64,000 nucleotides of DNA from a virus: positions 1-64,000 of the IMG/VR virus record IMGVR_UViG_3300010970_000136, one strand, 5' to 3'. The notes below the pieces were generated by a model. That model saw nothing but the letters and a program-made list of their open reading frames with translations, ran no database searches and was not told the origin of the DNA. Shown one piece after another: positions 31,653 through 39,472 of this stretch (within the stretch, counting starts at the first letter, position 1; every line of letters starts with the position of its first letter). A program made the position numbers and the translations under genes.

Positions 31653-31865
31653 ATGATGGGAGCTTTTTATTGTCCACATTGTGGTACAGCAAATGCATGT
31701 AATTGTAAAACTTGCAGCAAATATATAAAAGAGGGTGAGTATGTAAATACATATACTGAAGATGGAGAAGCTATGATTTGTGGCAAATGCGCTAAGATAT
31801 ATAGTCCAGATCAATCTTTAGATGAAGAAATGAGACAACGTAAAAACAAACAAACTGATGAATAA
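31653..31865 (+). CDS. zinc-ribbon small protein
   Basis: A 70-residue protein with CPHCGTANACNCKTCSK in the first 25 residues and CGKC near residue 48, fitting one or two zinc ribbons, then an acidic helical tail. A possible earlier or later Met differs by one residue. Its end overlaps the next small zinc gene. Confidence 0.65.
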   Translation: MMGAFYCPHCGTANACNCKTCSKYIKEGEYVNTYTEDGEAMICGKCAKIYSPDQSLDEEMRQRKNKQTDE

Positions 31866-31977
31866 ATTTGTATGTAGTGAGTGTGGTACAAAGTACAGCT
31901 CACCAGAAACAACACCACCTCCAGGAATTAAATGGAGTGATGGTCATGTATGTACACCTAAACCTTTAAACAAATAA
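31858..31977 (+). CDS. 39-residue zinc-finger-like peptide
   Basis: The frame reads MNKFVCSECGTKYSSPETTP and ends HVCTPKPLNK. It has CSEC followed by HVC, which may bind one zinc. It overlaps the preceding gene's final codons (ACTGATGAATAA). Clearly open and followed by the phosphoesterase gene after 4 bases. Confidence 0.55.
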   Translation: MNKFVCSECGTKYSSPETTPPPGIKWSDGHVCTPKPLNK

Positions 31978-31981
31978 TATT

Positions 31982-32719
31982 ATGGGAAAGACATTTGTTA
32001 TGGGAGATATCCATGGAAATTATAGAGCTATGTTACAATGCTTAGAAAGAAGTGGATTTGATAAACAAGAAGACACTCTTATACAACTAGGTGATGTAGC
32101 AGATGGTTGGAGTGAGACAGCAGAATGTGTCGATCTCTTATTGTCAATTAAGAATCTGATATCTCTTAGAGGTAATCATGATGTTTGGGTGAATGATTGG
32201 TTCCAAATGGGACAAACACCTATTCTATGGACAGAACAAGGTGGTAAAGCCACTATGGCTTCTTATGTAAGAACAGGTAAGCTTGTAGATAGAGAACACA
32301 AAGACTTCTGGAATGATCAACAAGATTGGTATATAGATGATAAGAACAGATTGTTTATACATGCTGGTTGGGATTATCATCATCCAGGTACATGGGAACA
32401 ACAAGCTAGTCTTAAAGTGAATGCAGGAAGCACAGCTAGAGAATGCCATTGGGATAGAAGTGTTATTATGGGTGCTAGATCAGCGTTTGGTAATAAGAAC
32501 CTAAAGAATGGTAAGTTCAAAACTCTTGAGCAGTTTCATGAAATCTATATTGGTCATACAGCAGACAACACAGGACCTCATCAATATGGTAACTTATGGA
32601 ACCTAGATAGTGGAGCTGGTTGGACTGGTAAGTTAACTATTATGGACATAGACACTAAAGAGTATTGGCAAAGTGATTTCGCAACATTATTATACCCAGA
32701 CGAAAATGGAAGAAGATAA
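31982..32719 (+). CDS. Ser/Thr-protein-phosphatase-like metallophosphoesterase
   Basis: A 245-residue protein with all calcineurin-family motifs: GDIHGNY near residue 8, GDVADGW near 37, RGNHD near 60, and GH and H motifs in IYIGHTADN and DYHHPG. It resembles phage lambda NinI-type protein phosphatases and symmetrical diadenosine tetraphosphatases. It could dephosphorylate host proteins or hydrolyse nucleotide signals early in infection. Note the second, unrelated phosphoesterase at 2259-3482. Confidence 0.88.
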   Translation: MGKTFVMGDIHGNYRAMLQCLERSGFDKQEDTLIQLGDVADGWSETAECVDLLLSIKNLISLRGNHDVWVNDWFQMGQTPILWTEQGGKATMASYVRTGKLVDREHKDFWNDQQDWYIDDKNRLFIHAGWDYHHPGTWEQQASLKVNAGSTARECHWDRSVIMGARSAFGNKNLKNGKFKTLEQFHEIYIGHTADNTGPHQYGNLWNLDSGAGWTGKLTIMDIDTKEYWQSDFATLLYPDENGRR

Positions 32720-33044
32720 TGCTACAGGTTATTATGACTGGATGAAAAGTTTAGAGGATGTTAGAAAACAATATATAAATCAACATGATAAATACACTTT
32801 AAAAAGTGTATTGAATTGGAGACAAACTCCACATGTAACTAGAGGTAATGGAGAAATTGATATTAATCCTTATGAAGCTACAGAAGAAGAAAAACCTATA
32901 GAAGTTAATATGGATGACTACATTCATAAAGATGAAATGGTACAGATACTATTAGATTCCAGACATGCTTTGTTCACTGATAAAATTCCTTCAGTATTAG
33001 AAGTAATAGAATGGATAGAAGAACGTAAAAAACAAAAGTTATGA
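32706..33044 (+). CDS. hypothetical early protein
   Basis: A 112-residue hydrophilic protein from the ATG at 32706 (MEEDNATGYYDWMKS), which overlaps the phosphoesterase stop by 14 bases; an upstream in-frame start would overlap more. Acidic and helical, ending in a Lys-rich tail. No domain recognised. Confidence 0.6.
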   Translation: MEEDNATGYYDWMKSLEDVRKQYINQHDKYTLKSVLNWRQTPHVTRGNGEIDINPYEATEEEKPIEVNMDDYIHKDEMVQILLDSRHALFTDKIPSVLEVIEWIEERKKQKL

Positions 33045-33877
33045 AAAACATACACGTATTACCAAAGGACATTTTTAATCAATTAGGTGTTGACCATTAT
33101 GGTAAAACTCCAACTCAAATTAAAATTGCCGAATTTTTAATCAATAAAAACATCTACATCACTTCTGATGAAGAACCAAAATACAAGGACTTCTATATAA
33201 CGAATGGTAATAAAATTTATTTTTGTAATACGCTTAATCCAACAAGAAATAATCATTACAAAAAAATCATCCTAACAACAGACCAAGACTTAATTAAAGA
33301 TGGTGTACAAGCTATTGATGATGAGTTTATTGAATGGTTTGTGAAGAATCCAAGTTGTGAGAGGGTTGAGGTTGAAAGAGATAGTAGAGAAGTTGGCGGT
33401 CATAATGGTGGTTCAGTAATTGAATATGGATTATATGAAATAATCATTCCAAAAGAAGAAGCTAAACAAGAAACCCTTAAAGAAGTTGAATTAGCTATTT
33501 TATTCCATAATACTTATGAAAAATTAGCACCAAGTTTTGGTTATGAAACAAGAGAAGATACAAAATCATTTGACATTACTACTCCAAATGGAAAGTTAAT
33601 GATTGCTGTTTGTAAAGAAATAATTAAATGGCAACAAGAAACACCTATTGACAAAGGAGAAGGAGAAGCCTATCGTCAAGAATTATTCAATTACCTTCAT
33701 GATAATTTTGTAGTAATTGCATCAGAATCAGAAATGCAAGAAATTGAAAGAATAGTTTTAAGTACGCAACAAGAAAGAATGTATAGTGAGATGGATATTG
33801 TTTTAATCTTAAGTAAATTTAGAGATATGAAAATGATAGCTTTTAGTGAATGGTTTGAAAAATTTAGAAAGAAATAA
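33041..33877 (+). CDS. hypothetical early protein of Bacteroidota-phage type
   Basis: A 278-residue protein. The N-terminal part is beta-rich and includes NPSCERVEVERDSREVGGHNGGS. A central helix carries PKEEAKQETLKEV, a stretch often seen in short Bacteroidota phage and prophage proteins. The rest is helical. ATGA overlap with the preceding gene. Function unknown. Confidence 0.6.
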   Translation: MKNIHVLPKDIFNQLGVDHYGKTPTQIKIAEFLINKNIYITSDEEPKYKDFYITNGNKIYFCNTLNPTRNNHYKKIILTTDQDLIKDGVQAIDDEFIEWFVKNPSCERVEVERDSREVGGHNGGSVIEYGLYEIIIPKEEAKQETLKEVELAILFHNTYEKLAPSFGYETREDTKSFDITTPNGKLMIAVCKEIIKWQQETPIDKGEGEAYRQELFNYLHDNFVVIASESEMQEIERIVLSTQQERMYSEMDIVLILSKFRDMKMIAFSEWFEKFRKK

Positions 33878-33880
33878 GAT

Positions 33881-34117
33881 ATGACACCTCAAAAATTTTT
33901 AGACGAAATCTATGCAAAATCAGAGATTGATTATGGATTAGCACTACCTCCTACAACATCAAGAGACGCTTTAGAAGTATTAACAAATCATTTTCTTGGA
34001 GAAAATTGGTACACAACAATGTCAATGAGCGATGAGCAAGTTATTACAGAAATAGTAGTAAGTATACTTGAAAAAACTCAACCAAAGAATTTTCTTCAAA
34101 GACTATTTAATATTTAA
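33881..34117 (+). CDS. small hypothetical protein
   Basis: A 78-residue protein of mixed helix and coil (MTPQKFLDEIYAKSEIDYGLALPP). Follows the previous gene by 3 bases. Function unknown. Confidence 0.5.
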   Translation: MTPQKFLDEIYAKSEIDYGLALPPTTSRDALEVLTNHFLGENWYTTMSMSDEQVITEIVVSILEKTQPKNFLQRLFNI

Positions 34118-34130
34118 AAAGAAATAAAAT

Positions 34131-34223
34131 ATGGTAGAATTACTTTGTAGCATTATCATTGCACTACCTATATGGTTAGTTGCATTAGAGTTAAGACAGA
34201 TGAACAAATTTAAAAACAAATAA
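34131..34223 (+). CDS. 30-residue membrane peptide
   Basis: The frame encodes one hydrophobic helix (MVELLCSIIIALPIWLVALE) and a basic tail ending KFKNK. A second, similar peptide follows after 1 base. Confidence 0.5.
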   Translation: MVELLCSIIIALPIWLVALELRQMNKFKNK

Positions 34224-34224
34224 T

Positions 34225-34317
34225 ATGTTAGTAGGAATATTTGATTTAGTTTGGTTACTCATAGAATTAATCGCAAAATTACTAATAAAACTATTTAAAC
34301 TATTTAAAAAGAAATAA
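34225..34317 (+). CDS. 30-residue membrane or amphipathic peptide
   Basis: The frame reads MLVGIFDLVWLLIELIAKLL and ends IKLFKLFKKK: a hydrophobic helix grading into a Lys/Phe-rich amphipathic end, a toxin- or holin-like profile. Adjacent to the peptide at 34131-34223. Confidence 0.5.
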   Translation: MLVGIFDLVWLLIELIAKLLIKLFKLFKKK

Positions 34318-34329
34318 GAATTATGTAGT

Positions 34330-34629
34330 ATGAAAGCATACGATAGACAAAGAGAACTAGAAGTAAGAGCTATACAAATCATATACACCAAACTTTATAA
34401 GAATGCATATCCATCCACTGATTATGAATCATTGGTTAGAAATGCTACAATCAATAAAGAAGGGAAGAAAGTTATCAAGAGTGGAGCTTATACAATAACA
34501 GAGGACAAATTTAACAAGATTGTTGACAGAGAACTAGAATGGGGAAACTTCAGCAATCTATCAAAGCAAATTATTAAACAGACAATACTCGAAGGGTGTT
34601 GTCCTAAAATCTTAGAAACATGCAAATAG
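34330..34629 (+). CDS. hypothetical early protein
   Basis: A 99-residue basic helical protein (KAYDRQRELEVRAIQIIYTKL) with two Cys near the C-terminus. Its end overlaps the next start by 10 bases. Function unknown. Confidence 0.5.
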   Translation: MKAYDRQRELEVRAIQIIYTKLYKNAYPSTDYESLVRNATINKEGKKVIKSGAYTITEDKFNKIVDRELEWGNFSNLSKQIIKQTILEGCCPKILETCK

Positions 34630-34853
34630 TAAACGGAAAGTGGGTGGACAACTTTGAAAACCCAGTAGATGATTTCAACTTCAATCAATTAAAAGAAGTT
34701 TCAGAGAATGTAACAGCGTTATATGGTGAGAAGATTACATACGAGAGAATAAAGCTTGTAGGGTCATTAAAATCGTTAAACGGTAAGCAAGAAAGCATCA
34801 TTGCTAATTTGTTACAAGATCATGAATTAATTTCTAAACTATCAGGATTATGA
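34620..34853 (+). CDS. small hypothetical protein
   Basis: A 77-residue protein; the middle and C-terminal parts are helical (YERIKLVGSLKSLNGKQESII). ATGA overlap with the next gene. Function unknown. Confidence 0.5.
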   Translation: MQIVNGKWVDNFENPVDDFNFNQLKEVSENVTALYGEKITYERIKLVGSLKSLNGKQESIIANLLQDHELISKLSGL

Positions 34854-35176
34854 GTAGCTACTATATACTAAAGGATAAAACACCTGTCCAAGTGGCAGAT
34901 GTTCGAGAATGGGCTACTAACTATGAAGGAAACCGTAATGTAGCAAGAGATACATTTGGTAAAGTGATAGTCTCCACTGTATTCTTAGGACTAGATCATA
35001 ACTATGAAGGTAAAGGTGAACCAATATTGTTTGAAACAATGATATTTGGTGGTAAACATGATCAATATCAAACTAGATGTTCAACTTGGGGTGAAGCTGT
35101 TATTCAACATGAAGAAGCTTGTAAACTTGTAAGAAATAAATTTATATCATGGATAAGAAATTTTCTGAATATATAG
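34850..35176 (+). CDS. hypothetical early protein
   Basis: A 108-residue alpha/beta protein with an aromatic-rich centre (FLGLDHNYEGKGEPILFETMIFGG) of a type common in phage genomes but without a named function. Its last 28 bases overlap the first gene of the tandem SH3-like family. Confidence 0.55.
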   Translation: MSSYYILKDKTPVQVADVREWATNYEGNRNVARDTFGKVIVSTVFLGLDHNYEGKGEPILFETMIFGGKHDQYQTRCSTWGEAVIQHEEACKLVRNKFISWIRNFLNI

Positions 35177-35424
35177 GAAAAGAAATGTATGGTTTTAGAT
35201 TTCAGAATGAGTCATACATTACTTACAATGCACTGTATATGGATAATTTTGTTGGTAAAGTTGGTAAGATTATAGATAGACTTTCTAATATGGTTGTTGT
35301 TAAGTTTGAAGGAAGTTCAGATGCATGGCATTATCCATTACATCTTGTAGATGATAACTTGCTTGAGAATGAACCACCTATAAATCTAGATGAATTGTTT
35401 AATCAAATCAGTAAGATATGTTAG
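35149..35424 (+). CDS. SH3/KOW-like small protein, tandem family copy 1
   Basis: A 91-residue protein with the family pattern: IGKEMYGFRF near residue 10, then YMDNFVGKVGKI, then VKFEGSSDAWHYPLHLV, a small beta barrel, and the tail PPINLDELFNQISK. Four further copies follow to 36446. Function unknown; such barrels often bind nucleic acid or protein partners. Confidence 0.65.
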   Translation: MDKKFSEYIGKEMYGFRFQNESYITYNALYMDNFVGKVGKIIDRLSNMVVVKFEGSSDAWHYPLHLVDDNLLENEPPINLDELFNQISKIC

Positions 35425-35681
35425 CAAAAGAAGAATGTATAGGATTAACTGTAGAAGGATTTTACTTTGATCGTACTGAATACTGTTCCCATGTTCCTAT
35501 TATGAATAAACACATAGGTAAGCCAGGTAAAATTATGGGAATTGGTAGATCAGGAAAAACTTATAGAGTGAGATTTCCTTATGACTCAGAGTATAGTTAT
35601 CCAGCTGATAAAGTTAATGAAATGTTTTTTAGTGACTCTATAGATTTAACTCAATTATTTAACGACATACAAAAATTATGA
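35418..35681 (+). CDS. SH3/KOW-like small protein, tandem family copy 2
   Basis: An 87-residue protein with CIGLTVEGFYFDR, NKHIGKPGKIMGI, RVRFPYDSEYSYPADKV and the tail SIDLTQLFNDIQKL, the same order of motifs as copy 1. It overlaps copy 1 by 7 bases and the next gene by ATGA. Confidence 0.65.
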   Translation: MLAKEECIGLTVEGFYFDRTEYCSHVPIMNKHIGKPGKIMGIGRSGKTYRVRFPYDSEYSYPADKVNEMFFSDSIDLTQLFNDIQKL

Positions 35682-35779
35682 AAGCAGAAGATATAAAAAA
35701 AGGAATGGAAGTCCGTGGATTCAAATTTGATGGAGCAAATTCACCTTGTGGTTATGCAAAAAAATGGATAAATATGTAG
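35678..35779 (+). CDS. SH3-like family copy 3, N-terminal piece (frame ends after an A7 run)
   Basis: A 33-residue frame reading MKAEDIKKGMEVRGFKFDG and then GANSPCGYAKK before a stop at 35777-35779. It supplies the first motif (MEVRGFKF) that the next frame lacks. A run of seven A (35758-35764) just before the split allows a -1 slip into the next frame. Either programmed frameshifting, reinitiation or a real or sequencing frameshift explains it. Confidence 0.6.
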   Translation: MKAEDIKKGMEVRGFKFDGANSPCGYAKKWINM

Positions 35780-36174
35780 GTGAAGTTGGTAAAATAACTA
35801 ATGTTGACACAGATACATTTCAAATTACATTTAAAGATGGAGAACTTTGGAACTATCCAATTGCAGATTTTTTAGATCTACAACAAGATGTAGAAGACAT
35901 GCAAGACTACGTAGGAAAAGAAATGATAGGGTTTAAGTTTGAAGATACACCTTATGTAGATTATGCAGATTACGAGCATGCTAAATATATTGGTGAAATT
36001 GGTACAATAGTAGAAGTGGACAAAGATAATGATGATGGTGATTACTCTTGTAGAGTTGAATTTCCTGATGGTAATGATGAAGTGTGGTACCCAATGACTA
36101 ATATAGACGATCACATAGTTAATCCAACTCCTATAGATTTAAATGAATTGTTCAATCTAATCAAACAAATATGA
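35764..36174 (+). CDS. SH3-like family copies 3 (rest) and 4, fused
   Basis: A 136-residue frame from ATG 35764 (MDKYVGEVGKITNV). It holds the second half of copy 3 and then a complete copy 4 (DYVGKEMIGFKFED, KYIGEIGTIVEV, VEFPDGNDEVWYPM) with the tail PIDLNELFNLIKQI. The start codon lies in the A7 run, so it may be reached by slippage from the preceding frame or by internal initiation. Confidence 0.6.
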   Translation: MDKYVGEVGKITNVDTDTFQITFKDGELWNYPIADFLDLQQDVEDMQDYVGKEMIGFKFEDTPYVDYADYEHAKYIGEIGTIVEVDKDNDDGDYSCRVEFPDGNDEVWYPMTNIDDHIVNPTPIDLNELFNLIKQI

Positions 36175-36446
36175 AAGATAAAGATATAGTAGGACAAGAA
36201 TTCGAAGGTGTTGCATTTAGCAGTATACCTCGATTACCTTTTGACTCTACATATAAGCCATTTATTGGTAAAACAGGTACAGTTATTAGATTACATGATG
36301 ATCCAAAATATTGTTACGTAGAATTTGGTGGCAGTATTGGTGTAAGAAAAGGTATACATTTTCCAACAGCAGTTGTAAAACAACAAATAGAAGACAGAGT
36401 ACCAATTGATCTAGATGACTTATTTAATCAAATTAAATCCTTATAA
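36171..36446 (+). CDS. SH3/KOW-like small protein, tandem family copy 5
   Basis: A 91-residue protein with IVGQEFEGVAFSS, FIGKTGTVIRL, VEFGGSIGVRKGIHFP and the tail PIDLDDLFNQIKSL. ATGA overlap with the previous frame. Most divergent member of the array. Confidence 0.65.
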   Translation: MKDKDIVGQEFEGVAFSSIPRLPFDSTYKPFIGKTGTVIRLHDDPKYCYVEFGGSIGVRKGIHFPTAVVKQQIEDRVPIDLDDLFNQIKSL

Positions 36447-36449
36447 CCA

Positions 36450-36767
36450 ATGAAACAAGAAAAAACTAGCATATTCATTAACGATGTACATGAATATGAT
36501 TATGTAAAAGATGTAAGTAATGGAATAACAAATCATATGTTATTCTATTCTAACAATGATGTATGGAATGGGCAGCTTCATGAAACATTAGCTGCAAGTA
36601 TAATAGATAACGGTAATGGTTATCAATTAGGTGGTAACGCAAAACCTAGTAAAAAAGGTGAGATAGATTATCACTATGCTCAACAGCTAGAACTATTATT
36701 AAGACTTGCAGATTTAGAAGTTACTAATAAGTATGAATTGTCTGTACAATCAAGAATAGAGTTCTAA
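36450..36767 (+). CDS. hypothetical early protein
   Basis: A 105-residue mixed protein (KTSIFINDVHEYDYVKDVS). One base overlap with the next gene. The leader reads ATCCTTATAACC before the ATG, a loose version of the recurrent leader motif. Function unknown. Confidence 0.5.
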   Translation: MKQEKTSIFINDVHEYDYVKDVSNGITNHMLFYSNNDVWNGQLHETLAASIIDNGNGYQLGGNAKPSKKGEIDYHYAQQLELLLRLADLEVTNKYELSVQSRIEF

Positions 36768-37249
36768 TGTTTTATCCTGCAGAACTTGCTTATAGAAACT
36801 ACATGCCAGATGAATTAGAGTCTGGCATGTTGTTTATGAAGATTCTTCATCAAGGAACTATTAAGGAATCTGTAGAAGTATGGACTCTTGATAGAGTGCC
36901 ACAAGACAAGGATAGATTCCTATCTGAGAATGGTGCACCTATTGAACTATATGTTATGGATGAAGAAGGTGAAGTGTTAGCTGAACCAGATGAAATAGCT
37001 TGGTTTGATCTTGGAGAAGCATTTATGACATTAACAGACATTAGTCTCAAAGAGATAAACATCATTCTTAATGAATATGATGGAATTGTTGAAATAGAGA
37101 TTAGTGATGAAGACTATGAAGAAGGATGGGTTAGTCCTTCTTATCAAATGGATAAGGTTACACTTAGATTCCTTACAGAATATGATGAGGATGAAGATGA
37201 TCTTAGTGATTGGAATGTTACTATTAACGATGGACTAGAAGACTTATGA
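36767..37249 (+). CDS. acidic hypothetical protein
   Basis: A 160-residue, very acidic protein (EYDEDEDDLSDWNV near the end; EEGEVLAEPDEIAWFDLG in the middle). Such acidic early proteins can mimic DNA or bind host enzymes, but no motif shows that here. ATGA overlap with the next gene. Confidence 0.55.
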   Translation: MFYPAELAYRNYMPDELESGMLFMKILHQGTIKESVEVWTLDRVPQDKDRFLSENGAPIELYVMDEEGEVLAEPDEIAWFDLGEAFMTLTDISLKEINIILNEYDGIVEIEISDEDYEEGWVSPSYQMDKVTLRFLTEYDEDEDDLSDWNVTINDGLEDL

Positions 37250-37509
37250 CACTAAAAGAAAAGTTTTTACCTAGAATGTATTGTTTTATGGGTAGCGGTA
37301 TGCTATCAAATACGTACGATAAAGATATAGCTGAGGATAATGCCTCTGAATGCGAAAAAATAGCAGATGATTATGCTATTGAGTTTTTTGAATTTCATAT
37401 TGGACTATTAACTAAATACGTTAATGGAAAATGGTATTTTGAATATGATACTAAATGGCTAACAACAAAACAACTATTAGAAATATTTAAAAAAGAAAAA
37501 GGATTATGA
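37246..37509 (+). CDS. small hypothetical protein of Bacteroidota-phage type
   Basis: An 87-residue protein with DDYAIEFFEFHIG and the C-terminal signature TTKQLLEIFKKEKGL, which is widespread in Bacteroidota phages and prophages. ATGA overlaps on both sides. Function unknown. Confidence 0.65.
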   Translation: MTLKEKFLPRMYCFMGSGMLSNTYDKDIAEDNASECEKIADDYAIEFFEFHIGLLTKYVNGKWYFEYDTKWLTTKQLLEIFKKEKGL

Positions 37510-37877
37510 AAATGTTAGAAGCAATAGAAGTACTAAGAAAAGATAATCGTAGTTATCTATGGAACCTACCTAAGAATAAATGGGAAGCAATAGACTATTA
37601 CAATCTTAATAGAATCAAAGAAGGCCTACCTTATTCTAACAAGAAGAAGATGACTGATGACTATGTAGGACTATCTGAAAAAAGTGCTAAGATGCAAAGA
37701 GAACAACATCACAGAATGAAACCTATTAGACGTAAATCTGATGGTAAAGTGTTTAGTGGTATGATTCAATTATGTAGAGAAACAGGAGCTAATCGTTCCT
37801 CATTATCACTAGCATTGAATGGTAAACCTAATGCACCACAGAACTATATAGACGAGTATGAATTTGTAAATGATTAA
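37506..37877 (+). CDS. DNA-binding protein with NUMOD1-like segment
   Basis: A 123-residue protein. The C-terminal 45 residues read RRKSDGKVFSGMIQLCRETG followed by ANRSSLSLALNGKP, matching the NUMOD1/intron-nuclease-repeat HTH normally attached to homing endonucleases. No HNH or GIY-YIG motif is present, so it is either a freestanding regulator or the remnant of a homing enzyme. Confidence 0.65.
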   Translation: MKMLEAIEVLRKDNRSYLWNLPKNKWEAIDYYNLNRIKEGLPYSNKKKMTDDYVGLSEKSAKMQREQHHRMKPIRRKSDGKVFSGMIQLCRETGANRSSLSLALNGKPNAPQNYIDEYEFVND

Positions 37878-37879
37878 TC

Positions 37880-38032
37880 ATGAAATCAATAAATTATTTA
37901 ATAATAGGACTAATCATATCTCTAATAGGAGTATGGTTATTAATTGATCTACAAGACTTACGTTGTTTAGTAGTGTGTGCACTTGGTGTAATTCTTATGC
38001 ATATTGCATGTTTAAAAGTTAGAGATGAATAG
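37880..38032 (+). CDS. 50-residue membrane protein
   Basis: The frame reads MKSINYLIIGLIISLIGVWLL, then a second hydrophobic segment (CLVVCALGVILMHIACL): two transmembrane helices. Its stop overlaps the next ATG region by 8 bases. Confidence 0.6.
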   Translation: MKSINYLIIGLIISLIGVWLLIDLQDLRCLVVCALGVILMHIACLKVRDE

Positions 38033-38351
38033 AACCACTGAAATAACATTAGCTATGCAGCTCGTATTAGAGCTTATGGATGACATAGGACTAAAAGGTA
38101 GAACTAAACAACTTGGTAACATGTTTGTTAAAGAGTTAGAAAAGACTGTAGAGGATAATTACAATAGAATGTATCAGAATGATCCTCAAGCTGCAATCAA
38201 TGTGATGAACTCAAAACACAGATTGATTAGTCAGATATCAGAGATGAATGAACCAGATGCTATTATGCTATCTGATCTCATCAATAATTACGTAGAAAAC
38301 ATAGAAGAATTTAGAGAAAAGAAAGTTACATATTTTACAGAGCTCCTATAA
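38025..38351 (+). CDS. helical hypothetical protein
   Basis: A 108-residue almost wholly helical protein (AMQLVLELMDDIGLKGRTKQLG; VEDNYNRMYQNDPQAAINVMNS). Function unknown; possibly a small DNA- or protein-binding bundle. Confidence 0.55.
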   Translation: MNRTTEITLAMQLVLELMDDIGLKGRTKQLGNMFVKELEKTVEDNYNRMYQNDPQAAINVMNSKHRLISQISEMNEPDAIMLSDLINNYVENIEEFREKKVTYFTELL

Positions 38352-38370
38352 TAACTTAAAACTAGAGAAA

Positions 38371-38916
38371 ATGGCTGAAAGAAAGACAACTTATGTTGAT
38401 GCCCGTAATAAGAAACTTGTAAGAGAGTTCCTTATTCAAAAGTTTCAATTTGAGACTATTGTTGGACTGGCTGGTCCAGACATCAATGACTATCTAGAAT
38501 ACTTACAAGCAAAAGGTTGTAAAGAATTCGAGATATATGAAAACAACCCATTAGTAGTAACTGAACAATTAAGTAAGTTGAATACAGATGCAAAGGTGTC
38601 ACTTATAGAAGGTGATATTTATGAAGCAGATCCAAATAAACCTAATACGTTGTTTGATCTTGATTATTGTGCTTCTGTCAGATATCTTAAAGATCACATT
38701 GCTAAATTCAAAGACAATTTTATTATGACATTTAGTACTAGAATTGGTCTTAAGGAAACTGTTGATACATTCTTTGAAGCAAGACAAGAGAAAGTTATTC
38801 GAAGAGTGAATAAATCTTCTCCAATGCCTCATACAGTGTACACAACAAACAATGGACGTTATTTGTTTGTCAAATATCGTGATACATCAGCTATGTGTTG
38901 CTTTGCCAAAATTTAA
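38371..38916 (+). CDS. hypothetical protein with methyltransferase-like pattern
   Basis: A 181-residue alpha/beta protein. The order ETIVGLAGPDINDYLEYLQA - EFEIYENNPLVVTEQL - SLIEGDIYEA - DLDYCASVRYL resembles a Rossmann fold of the phage conserved-hypothetical type (glycine turn, acidic second strand, GDI turn). No catalytic NPPY-type motif is seen, so methyltransferase activity is not claimed. Confidence 0.5.
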   Translation: MAERKTTYVDARNKKLVREFLIQKFQFETIVGLAGPDINDYLEYLQAKGCKEFEIYENNPLVVTEQLSKLNTDAKVSLIEGDIYEADPNKPNTLFDLDYCASVRYLKDHIAKFKDNFIMTFSTRIGLKETVDTFFEARQEKVIRRVNKSSPMPHTVYTTNNGRYLFVKYRDTSAMCCFAKI

Positions 38917-38939
38917 TATTAACCCTTAAATAAACAATT

Positions 38940-39407
38940 ATGAAACATTACACACCTAAAGAAGTAAATCAAATTAAGCAATTGATTAGAACAGGTATGC
39001 CTTTGCCTCTCATTGCTAATGAATTAGAAAAACAATGGGGAAGACCATCAAGAGCTATCTACAGTAAAGTTAAAATTCTAGCTAAAAGAACAAAGAAGAT
39101 CACTAATGAATGGAATGATTCTGTAAAAATATTAGTAGAATCAACACCAGAAGTTAAACCAGCTGTTGTTCAAGAAACAATAGACTTTACACCAGTAGAA
39201 AGAGAAGTGATCAAAGAAGTTTGTAATAACATCATTGAAACATCTGCATTTGAAGATTCTCATGAGACTATAGAACAACTTCCTGCACAAATAGAAGTGG
39301 AAGGAATTGAAGTTCCAGCTAGTCACATTACATTTGTAGGAACACCTTCTAGAGTGGTGATATATAAAGATCACGTAAGATATTATTACAGTAACGAAAA
39401 TAATTAG
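38940..39407 (+). CDS. HTH (SANT/Myb-like) DNA-binding protein
   Basis: A 155-residue protein. Residues 1-45 (MKHYTPKEVNQIKQLIRTGM, then LIANELEKQWGRPSRAIYSKV) form a SANT/Myb-like or recombinase-type HTH. Residues 55-120 are acidic linker, and the C-terminus is beta-rich. It is the last gene before the terminator/promoter that starts the replication arm, a natural place for an early regulator. Confidence 0.6.
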   Translation: MKHYTPKEVNQIKQLIRTGMPLPLIANELEKQWGRPSRAIYSKVKILAKRTKKITNEWNDSVKILVESTPEVKPAVVQETIDFTPVEREVIKEVCNNIIETSAFEDSHETIEQLPAQIEVEGIEVPASHITFVGTPSRVVIYKDHVRYYYSNENN

Positions 39408-39434
39408 AGATGACTATTGTGTCTCTAATTTTTT
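39405..39434 (+). terminator. Rho-independent terminator ending the early arm
   Basis: TAGAGA pairs with TCTCTA and is followed by ATTTTTT. The stem includes the stop codon of 38940-39407 and overlaps the next promoter. Confidence 0.75.
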
Positions 39435-39446
39435 AGATTATCTTTG
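39417..39446 (+). promoter_or_regulatory. Bacteroidota consensus promoter of the replication arm
   Basis: TTG (39417-39419), an exact 19-base spacer, then TATCTTTG (39439-39446) match the -33/-7 consensus. Transcription should start near 39453, 20 bases before the polymerase ATG. Confidence 0.85.
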
Positions 39447-39472
39447 TAGGTTCAAGAAAAAACACAAAACAA

